From contig JAKSRN010000140.1 of the NCBI GenBank assembly GCA_024403585.1, positions 1-5,351 of the forward strand: a stretch of 5,351 nucleotides of DNA, written 5' to 3'. The notes under the pieces are model-generated. The model saw only the letters and a program-made list of their open reading frames with translations. It had not been told where the DNA came from and did no database searches. Source of the DNA: Lachnospiraceae bacterium (lineage in GTDB: Bacteria; Bacillota; Clostridia; Lachnospirales; Lachnospiraceae). Position numbers and translations under genes: made by a program. Within the stretch, counting starts at the first letter, position 1; the number at the start of each line of letters is the position of its first letter. Of this stretch, positions 1 through 4,493 are shown in pieces.

Positions 1-257
1 CAGTATATCATCATCTGAATAACTACGGAACCAACAGTATCTTCCTGACCATCGGCACCATCCACAAAGAAGAGATGCTGATGCCGGACGGAACAAAACA
101 GATTCGTGATGTGGTTGAGATCGGTGCGACACTGGATGAGAGAATCGGAGACGGTTTCTATTTCGCAAGAAGTTTGAAGCTGATCAAACATATCTTTGCG
201 CATCCGGAATTGCTGGAGCAGCCGATTGGGGAGAGTAGTGGATTTGATTATAAGTAA
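1..257 (+). CDS. 2-oxo acid dehydrogenase E2-like acyltransferase, C-terminal fragment (5' end outside window)
   Basis: The frame is open from the first complete codon at position 3 to TAA at 255-257, followed at once by a second in-frame TAA, and gives 84 residues. It resembles the end of the catalytic domain shared by dihydrolipoyl acyltransferases and chloramphenicol acetyltransferase: a core strand segment (NNYGTNSIFLTIG, about residues 6-18 of the fragment) followed by the signature DERIGDG (45-51) and a helix (FYFARSLKLIKHIF). True E2 enzymes have DHRxxDG with a catalytic histidine. Here that position is Glu, so lipoyl-dependent acyl transfer is doubtful. Stand-alone E2-like proteins with DERIxDG are, from memory, common in Clostridia, and their substrate is unknown to me. 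Whether a lipoyl domain or other dehydrogenase subunits lie upstream cannot be seen. The family call is fairly secure; the biochemical role is not. Confidence 0.7.
   Translation, partial: VYHHLNNYGTNSIFLTIGTIHKEEMLMPDGTKQIRDVVEIGATLDERIGDGFYFARSLKLIKHIFAHPELLEQPIGESSGFDYK
226..254 (+). promoter_or_regulatory. Candidate promoter inside the end of the E2-like gene
   Basis: TTGGGG (226-231), a 17-base spacer and TATAAG (249-254) form a sigma-A-like arrangement. The -10 matches 5 of 6 and the -35 only 3 of 6. A start near position 261 would begin exactly where the run of inverted repeats begins. The elements overlap the last codons of the E2-like gene, so they could equally be chance. This matters only if the tract downstream is an independent RNA gene. 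Confidence 0.25.
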
Positions 258-389
258 TAACTGGCTACAGGCATTCGGATTCCCGGTCCGTCTAAAGCCG
301 TACCTCCATCCTCATGTTTGTTAAGTTCCTGTATCATAGCTAGCTATAACCATACGGATTGCTTCGTGTAAACACTCCCGCAATCCTAC

Positions 390-443
390 CCCCCGCATTC
401 GAATACCGCAGTACTAAAGCACTGCTATATTCGAATGTGGGGG
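390..443. repeat. Long imperfect palindrome (cruciform/hairpin-forming)
   Basis: The left arm 390-405 (five C, then GCATTCGAATA) pairs with 428-443 over 16 positions, with one G-T wobble at 395/438. After a 2 x 2 internal mismatch, GCAGT (408-412) pairs with ACTGC (421-425) across an 8-base loop. No T-run follows on either strand, so it does not look like an intrinsic terminator. It could be a structural element of an RNA, a REP-like extragenic palindrome or a protein-binding site. Confidence 0.75.
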
Positions 444-451
444 CAAACTAT

Positions 452-504
452 AAAAGGATATATAGTCACCTCTGTGCGAGCACAGGTGCCTATATATCCT
501 TTTT
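452..504. terminator. Bidirectional intrinsic terminator shared by the convergent genes
   Basis: AAAAGGATATATAG (452-465) is a perfect 14-bp inverted match to 490-503. The stem continues through CAC/GTG (467-469/486-488) and CTGTG/CACAG (472-476/481-485), with a two-base bulge at 470-471, to a CGAG tetraloop (477-480). It ends in TTTTT on the + strand (500-504). On the - strand the run of A at 452-455 gives the T tail. It lies 9 bases beyond the stop of the CorA gene, so it ends that operon and also stops transcription coming from the left. Confidence 0.85.
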
Positions 505-512
505 AGTTCTGG

Positions 513-1457
513 TTATAGCATGTTTTTCTTATGCAAATACCACATGATGATGATACAGACGATCGTCGTCAGGAAGCAGATGATTCCGAATCCATGTGGG
601 TGGTCTGCGAGGGGCATGCCGACTCCATTTACGTTCATTCCATAGAGACCGGAGATGATGGTTGGGATCGCCATTACAAGTGTGACGGATGTCAGGATCT
701 TCATTACGTTGTTCAGGCGGTTGTCGATGACGGTTGACATCAGTTCGCGGGTACCGTTGATGATATCATGGTAGATGGCTGTCATCTCTATGGCCTGGTT
801 GTTTTCGACTATTACATCGTCCAGAAGCTCCTGATCTTCCGGATATTGTTTCAGTCTTTTATATCTTGTCAGTCGATCGATTACATTCTTGTTTGCTCCC
901 AGGGAGGTAGCAAAGTAAACCAGGTTGGATTCCAGCTGGTGGAGTGCGATCAGATCGGACTCTTTGGTTTCTTTATTGATTCGTTCCTCAATTTCGTTTC
1001 TTCTGTGGTCAATGACACGCAGACATGCCTGATACTGCATGGAGGCACGTAAAAGGATCTGGTATAAAAAGCGAAGTTTTTTCTTGGTGGAAAACTCGCG
1101 GACCGGATTAGTCTGGAAATAAGTCAGGATCTGTGTATCCTCACTGCAGACAGATACAATAAGATCCTGGGTGAGAATAATACCCAGAGGGATGGTATTG
1201 TAATAAGTTTCTTCCTGGCGGATCTCCTTGGTTGGGATATCCACAAGAATCAGCGTATAACCATCCTGCAATTCAATACGAGAACTCTCATCATCATCCT
1301 GTGCGGCAAGGACATCCACGAGATCCGCGCCGATGGCATCTGCCACCATCTTAGCTTCTTCGCTTGTAGGATCTGTCAGTTTGATCCACATGCCTGGGCT
1401 GGCAGGACCTTCCATCTCAGTCAGTTTTCCGTTATCTGTTTTAAAATACTGGACCAT
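513..1457 (-). CDS. corA: CorA-family divalent metal cation channel/transporter
   Basis: This is a 314-residue protein of the CorA Mg2+/Co2+ (and related Ni2+/Zn2+) channel family, which works as a pentamer in the cytoplasmic membrane. Residues 1 to about 245 form the soluble N-terminal part. It begins with the acidic stretch QDDDESSRIE (53-62) typical of the metal-sensing domain, and then long charged helices (about 125-245) make the funnel and stalk. Two C-terminal membrane segments follow: about 251-271, ending in the diagnostic YGMN (272-275), and about 290-308, with a short basic tail. The loop after GMN reads NGVGMPLADHPHGF and lacks the MPEL-type acid of classical CorA. The ATG at 1455-1457 is preceded by AAAAGGAA with 8 bases of spacing. 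The site lies in the 20-base gap after the GTPase stop, so the two genes are surely co-transcribed. Family call is firm; the metal carried is not determined. Confidence 0.93.
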   Translation of the reverse strand: MVQYFKTDNGKLTEMEGPASPGMWIKLTDPTSEEAKMVADAIGADLVDVLAAQDDDESSRIELQDGYTLILVDIPTKEIRQEETYYNTIPLGIILTQDLIVSVCSEDTQILTYFQTNPVREFSTKKKLRFLYQILLRASMQYQACLRVIDHRRNEIEERINKETKESDLIALHQLESNLVYFATSLGANKNVIDRLTRYKRLKQYPEDQELLDDVIVENNQAIEMTAIYHDIINGTRELMSTVIDNRLNNVMKILTSVTLVMAIPTIISGLYGMNVNGVGMPLADHPHGFGIICFLTTIVCIIIMWYLHKKNML

Positions 1458-1477
1458 AGTACTTGTTCCTTTTCTTC

Positions 1478-2407
1478 TTAATTCTTTCTCCAGATGTCCC
1501 GGATTTCACGCTCCCTGAGCTGCTGGCCAATGACCACCAGAACCTCTTCGCCTGAAGTCACCTCTTTTACAGACCAGGTGCTGATCGTGCAGTTGATCTC
1601 ATAGAGGATTTCATTGTCCCCTTTCACGTAACCCTTGATGCGATACACACGACCGCAGGAAGGAGAGTCAAACAGACGTCCGATGCGGTCCCTTAAGTCC
1701 GCCTCATCCCTGCAGTGACCAATAATCGCAGTTGAGCCAAATGCTTCACTATGGGAGAAAAGCTCCCTGTCATGAACAACACGGCAATAGCCGGCATCCA
1801 TGATGTCTTCAAAATCAAACTCAGACAACTGATTCCAGGGCTTGGTACAGAGGTCAGCAGGAAGGCCGCATTCACAACCGCGCTCCTTCATCAGCTGATC
1901 CAGAGCTTCCTTCGCTTCAGTAATAGCCGCAGGAGACATTTCTTGCGATTTGCTCAGAAGAACAATACCAGATGCCAGAAGCTGGGCAAAAAGGAGATAT
2001 CTTGCTTCCTCAGTCAGATACTCCATTCCCTGAGGATCGGCAATTGTAATGATGCTGCCAATCTCACACAGCGAACTGATCTGAGGCAGAGACAGCACCT
2101 CAAAAAACTCATCCACATCATAGATTCCCGAAGGTTCCACAAGGATCCGGTCACAACCCGAAGCAGCACTTTCCTGCAACAGCCGGATAAATGCATCCTT
2201 ACCCACACAGCACATACAAAGTCCCGTCAGATCAGCAATATCGCAGTGCTCCTCAGTCAGCAGCTGGCTGTCGATACTGACATCCCCGAATTCGTTTTCA
2301 ATCATCTTCACACGAAGTCCCTGCTTCTGCAGAAAATGCAGATACCGCAGGATAAAAGTCGTTTTGCCCGCGCCTAAGAAGCCGGTAATTAAGTCTACTG
2401 TAACCAT
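1478..2407 (-). CDS. COG0523 (CobW/ZNG/YeiR-type) G3E GTPase, predicted metallochaperone
   Basis: This is a 309-residue cytoplasmic P-loop GTPase of the G3E SIMIBI class, whose members deliver or insert metals (Zn, Co, Ni, Fe) using GTP. Walker A is GFLGAGKTT (9-17). The switch region ENEFGDVSID (37-46) has the NEFG signature of COG0523, and GLCMCCVG (62-69) carries the family CxCC metal-binding motif (C64, C66, C67). ILVEPSGIYD (88-97) is the Walker B/switch II region, with E91 and SG. The usual guanine-specificity NKxD appears to be replaced by SKSQ (152-155). A compact CobW_C-like domain occupies roughly 205-305. Several further cysteines (178, 180, 187, 208) lie in the linker. The ATG at 2405-2407 has only a weak GGGGGA site 11 bases away, but it begins directly with the first beta strand. 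It is the first gene of an operon with the CorA-like channel, which supports a metal-homeostasis role. Which metal and client protein it serves cannot be read from sequence. Confidence 0.9.
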   Translation of the reverse strand: MVTVDLITGFLGAGKTTFILRYLHFLQKQGLRVKMIENEFGDVSIDSQLLTEEHCDIADLTGLCMCCVGKDAFIRLLQESAASGCDRILVEPSGIYDVDEFFEVLSLPQISSLCEIGSIITIADPQGMEYLTEEARYLLFAQLLASGIVLLSKSQEMSPAAITEAKEALDQLMKERGCECGLPADLCTKPWNQLSEFDFEDIMDAGYCRVVHDRELFSHSEAFGSTAIIGHCRDEADLRDRIGRLFDSPSCGRVYRIKGYVKGDNEILYEINCTISTWSVKEVTSGEEVLVVIGQQLREREIRDIWRKN

Positions 2408-2499
2408 ACGTCTGTCAATCCCCCAAGTTGTCTATCATTTCTATCTTACTACAGCTATCAGAGAAAAGTAAAGGAAGGCAGAGGACAAATACTACAAAT

Positions 2500-2528
2500 A
2501 TCATATGCAATCAGCATAGTAAAGGAAA
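2500..2528 (-). promoter_or_regulatory. Candidate promoter of the GTPase-CorA operon
   Basis: On the - strand TTTCCT (2523-2528), a 17-base spacer and TATGAT (2500-2505) fit a sigma-A promoter with a good -10 (5/6) and a poor -35 (3/6). The leader would be about 85 bases. A second weak candidate nearer the gene is TTTACT with an 18-base spacer and TAAGAT. A TTGACA lies only 6 bases before the start codon and is not usable as a -35 for this gene. Confidence 0.25.
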
Positions 2529-2558
2529 AGACGGCTGAAGAACCTACAGAAACACAGG

Positions 2559-2587
2559 TTCACAAATTTCTCAAAATGCTGTATCAT
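2559..2587 (+). promoter_or_regulatory. Likely promoter of cca
   Basis: TTCACA (2559-2564), a 17-base spacer and TATCAT (2582-2587) match the sigma-A consensus at 5 of 6 in both boxes with ideal spacing. Transcription would start near 2594 and give a leader of about 208 bases before the cca start codon, long for a housekeeping gene. The inverted repeat 2540-2561 runs into the -35 box and could be a regulator site. Confidence 0.5.
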
Positions 2588-2670
2588 TACATGTCAAGGG
2601 GATGCGGTTTCTCATGATTATTATGAGCTTTATAGAACAGAATTCAGCTGAGTATATGGGAAGAAGCGAA

Positions 2671-2777
2671 ACATGGATACCGCAGAAGGCAAGATAAGGA
2701 AATGGAATATGAATCCTGCTAAGGATACGAAATGAGCAGGCACATGGATTCCACAGATAAAACGAATAACAGGAAAT
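2671..2777. repeat. Imperfect direct repeat in the cca leader
   Basis: The segment starting ACATGGATACCGCAGA at 2671 recurs in diverged form as ACATGGATTCCACAGA at 2742. Similarity continues through a following TAA..GGAAAT stretch, giving about 35 bases per copy at a spacing of 71 bases. The two copies bracket the stem CCTGCT/AGCAGG. It may be an old local duplication of leader DNA. No function is evident. Confidence 0.4.
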
Positions 2778-2801
2778 ATAGATCATATAGAGGAAATAGA
2801 A

Positions 2802-4181
2802 ATGGCAGAAGAGAAGAAGACAAAAGATTCCGTATCAAGAGATCTGGATATGGCGAAAAAGATCGCCCTCCTCGTACACGAAGCTGGCGGACGTGTATTT
2901 TATGTGGGCGGTTTTGTCAGAGACCTTTTGATGAAAAGAGACAATAAAGATATTGATATAGAAGTACATGGTATTACAGTGGAAAAACTGGAAGAGATTC
3001 TGAACAGTGTTGGCTATCGTACTGAGATGGGAGCAAGCTTTGGCGTATTTGGATTAAAAGGCTATGATCTGGATATTGCCATGCCAAGAAAAGAAGAAGC
3101 CATCGGAAGAGGCCACAAGGACTTCAAGGTGGATGTGGATCCTTTCCTGGGAACTGAAAAGGCTGCTATCCGAAGAGACTTTACCCTTAATGCTCTGATG
3201 CAGGATGTATTGACTGATGAGATCGTGGATCATTTCGGTGGTGTGGATGACCTGAAGAAGGGAGTTCTCCGTCATGTGAATACGGAAACATTTATCGAAG
3301 ACCCTTTGCGAGTTCTTCGTGGTGCTCAGTTTGCAGCCCGTTTTGATTTTGCCATCGCAGAGGAAACAATCGAGCTTTGTAAAGGAATGGATCTGACTGC
3401 CCTGGCACCGGAGAGAATCATGGGAGAGCTGGAGAAGGCCCTTCTTAAAGCAGAGAAACCGTCTGTTTTCTTCGAGCGTATGCGTGAGATGGAGCAGTTG
3501 GGATACTGGTTCCCTGAACTGGAACAGCTGATCGGTGTGCCGCAGCCAGCCAAACATCATCCGGAGGGAGATGTCTGGACACATACCATGCTGGTGTTGG
3601 ATCAGGCTGCAGGATTAAGAAAGCAGGCAAAAGAACCTCTGTATCTCATGCTGGCAGCCCTCTGCCACGACATCGGAAAAGCCATTACAACAGAAGAAAT
3701 CAATGGTCGCCTGCATGCATTGGGGCATGAAACAGAAGGATTGCCACTGGTGAAAAAAGCACTGCAGAGAGTGACCAATGAGAATGCTTTGATCAAGTAT
3801 GTGCTGAATATGACGGAACTGCACATGCGTCCAAATCAGATGGCAGCAGACGGATCCTCTCAGAAATCCATGAACCATCTCTTCGACAGAAGTGTCAGTC
3901 CGGAGGAGCTGATCCTGCTGGCAGAAGCAGACTATACAGGTCGAGCCGGTGAATGGGACTTTGAGCCAAACCGCATGTTCTTTAAAGAACGGCTGGAAGT
4001 ATTTCAGGAGATGATGGCGCAGCCGTATGTAATGGGACGTGATCTTATTGAGGCAGGGTTGAAACCGGATAAAAACTTCAGTGAGTTGTTGGCATACGCC
4101 CATAAACTTCGTCTGGCGGGTGTGCCAAAGGAGGTGGCGCTGAAGCAGACGCTGGCATATAAGACCAAGAATAATGCATAA
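2802..4181 (+). CDS. cca: CCA tRNA nucleotidyltransferase with HD domain
   Basis: This 459-residue enzyme adds or repairs the 3'-terminal CCA of tRNAs from CTP and ATP in the cytoplasm. Class II nucleotidyltransferase motifs are intact: VGGFVRD (35-41), the catalytic KDIDIEV with D50 and D52, RRDFTLNAL (124-132), EDPLRVLRGAQFAAR (166-180) and APERIMGELEKAL (202-214). A C-terminal HD phosphohydrolase domain follows, with H261 in WTHTM, H289-D290 in LCHDIGK and D377 in AEADYTGR as probable metal ligands. The stretch FPELEQLIGVPQPAKHHPE (237-255) resembles E. coli Cca closely, so phosphatase or cyclic phosphodiesterase activity is plausible as there. The ATG at 2802 follows TAGAGGAAA with about 8 bases of spacing. 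The last eight codons lie in the first unit of a tandem repeat. A poly(A) polymerase role cannot be excluded by sequence alone, but cca is the better call. Confidence 0.9.
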   Translation: MAEEKKTKDSVSRDLDMAKKIALLVHEAGGRVFYVGGFVRDLLMKRDNKDIDIEVHGITVEKLEEILNSVGYRTEMGASFGVFGLKGYDLDIAMPRKEEAIGRGHKDFKVDVDPFLGTEKAAIRRDFTLNALMQDVLTDEIVDHFGGVDDLKKGVLRHVNTETFIEDPLRVLRGAQFAARFDFAIAEETIELCKGMDLTALAPERIMGELEKALLKAEKPSVFFERMREMEQLGYWFPELEQLIGVPQPAKHHPEGDVWTHTMLVLDQAAGLRKQAKEPLYLMLAALCHDIGKAITTEEINGRLHALGHETEGLPLVKKALQRVTNENALIKYVLNMTELHMRPNQMAADGSSQKSMNHLFDRSVSPEELILLAEADYTGRAGEWDFEPNRMFFKERLEVFQEMMAQPYVMGRDLIEAGLKPDKNFSELLAYAHKLRLAGVPKEVALKQTLAYKTKNNA

Positions 4182-4305
4182 GCAATAAAAAAGGCATACA
4201 AGCCCAAGAATAATGCATAAGCAATAAAATAGGCATAGGCCAAAGAATAGTGCATAAGCTATAAAATAGGCATAGGCCACAAAATAGTGCAAAAGCAATA
4301 GAATA
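4154..4305. repeat. Degenerate 37-39 bp tandem repeat overlapping the cca stop codon
   Basis: Four head-to-tail units start at 4154 (39 bp), 4193 (39 bp), 4232 (37 bp) and 4269 (37 bp), each opening with GGCATA and containing a GCAWAAGCWATARAA-like end. Units 1 and 2 differ at three positions, and units 3 and 4 at five. A decayed fifth start (AACATAATCCACA) follows at 4306. Unit 1 is the coding end of cca (AYKTKNNA-stop) and unit 2 would again read AYKPKNNA-stop, so the array appears to have grown by duplicating the gene's own 3' end. There are no unique spacers, so it is not a CRISPR array. Confidence 0.85.
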
Positions 4306-4315
4306 AACATAATCC

Positions 4316-4360
4316 ACAGACTGCATATCAAAGAAAAGGTATGCAGTCTGTTTATGATTT
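4316..4360 (+). terminator. Intrinsic terminator of cca
   Basis: ACAGACTGCATA (4316-4327) is a perfect 12-bp inverted match to TATGCAGTCTGT (4340-4351), with an A-rich 12-base loop. The tail TTTATGATTTT is T-rich but interrupted. It stands about 135 bases after the cca stop, just beyond the tandem repeats, and separates cca from the reductase. Confidence 0.75.
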
Positions 4361-4397
4361 TGGCGTTTTTTGCAATTTGTTGCTGCAAATAGATGTA

Positions 4398-4431
4398 TTG
4401 ACTGTGTTTTTGCGAAAATATGGAGTATAAT
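4398..4431 (+). promoter_or_regulatory. Promoter region of the nitrite/sulfite reductase gene
   Basis: A perfect TATAAT lies at 4426-4431, which would start transcription near 4438 and give a leader of about 56 bases. The best -35-like box, TTGACT (4398-4403), is 22 bases away, too far for a normal sigma-A promoter. At 17 bases there is only TGTGTT. Either the promoter is activator-dependent or the TTGACT is incidental. An inverted repeat TTTGCA/TGCAAA (4368-4373/4384-4389) sits just upstream and could be a regulator site. Confidence 0.45.
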
Positions 4432-4493
4432 ATTTTTATTGTTAGCATTTTCGGGCGCATTGTCCCCAATATAGAAAAAAGGAGAAAAGCACT

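Larger units (their letters stand above)
261..504 (+). ncRNA. Candidate structured RNA or 3' UTR in a convergent intergenic region
   Basis: This 255-base gap between convergent genes holds no convincing reading frame but is full of inverted repeats. In order: a weak stem 263-266/296-299 enclosing CGGA/TCCG (276-279/287-290); GTAT/ATAC (331-334/352-355) around the palindrome ATAGCTAGCTAT (336-347); GGATTGC/GCAATCC (356-362/380-386) with an inner GTG/CAC; the long stem 390-405/428-443; and the terminator stem 452-503. An RNA from about 261 to 504 on the + strand would have a possible promoter at 226-254 and a clear intrinsic terminator. I cannot assign it to a known RNA family from memory. It may only be the 3' UTR of the upstream gene, or the sequence could act as DNA. 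Strand is uncertain, because the repeats are symmetrical. Confidence 0.35.
2408..2801. other. Divergent intergenic region without a convincing gene
   Basis: This is 394 bases between the divergent GTPase operon and cca. It holds a candidate promoter on each strand and a 6-bp inverted repeat GAACCT/AGGTTC (2540-2545/2556-2561) that overlaps the + strand -35. It also holds a palindrome CTCATGATTATTATGAG (2611-2627), a stem CCTGCT/AGCAGG (2715-2720/2735-2740) and an imperfect direct repeat (2671-2705 and 2742-2777). On the - strand just upstream of the GTPase, GATAG occurs three times (about 2433-2459) and could be an operator. Short reading frames exist but none looks like a recognised protein. 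Confidence 0.6.

Noticed and set aside
258..351. Remnant of a TnpB/IS605-type element end (the - strand frame ending HEDGGTALDGPGIRMPVAS looked reminiscent)
   Set aside because: No transposase domain, zinc-finger motif or recognisable element end could be shown, and the frame is only about 28 codons. Kept as a search idea only.
359..547. 62-codon + strand frame across the palindromes
   Set aside because: It runs through the long palindrome and the terminator and into the CorA gene. No ribosome site and no protein features.
1751..2377. 208-codon + strand frame opposite the GTPase
   Set aside because: The - strand frame has intact G3E motifs throughout; this is its antisense shadow with no domain signature.
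2413..2418. Perfect TTGACA on the - strand
   Set aside because: It lies 6 bases before the GTPase start codon, so its -10 would fall inside the gene. Probably chance.
2571..2786. 71-codon - strand frame in the divergent spacer
   Set aside because: Its composition is rich in Cys, Ile and Ser with no motif and no ribosome site, and it overlaps the likely cca promoter and leader.
2732..2947. 71-codon + strand frame overlapping the start of cca
   Set aside because: Most of it is cca in another frame, very rich in Arg and Lys. It lacks a good ribosome site, and the cca start is well supported.
4154..4305. CRISPR-like array
   Set aside because: Units are contiguous 37-39 bp copies with no unique spacers and no cas genes in the window; unit 1 is coding.
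3615..4469. 284-codon frame on the - strand with hydrophobic repeats
   Set aside because: It lies antisense to cca and its repetitive hydrophobic stretch is the tandem repeat read backwards. No ribosome site or family resemblance was seen.
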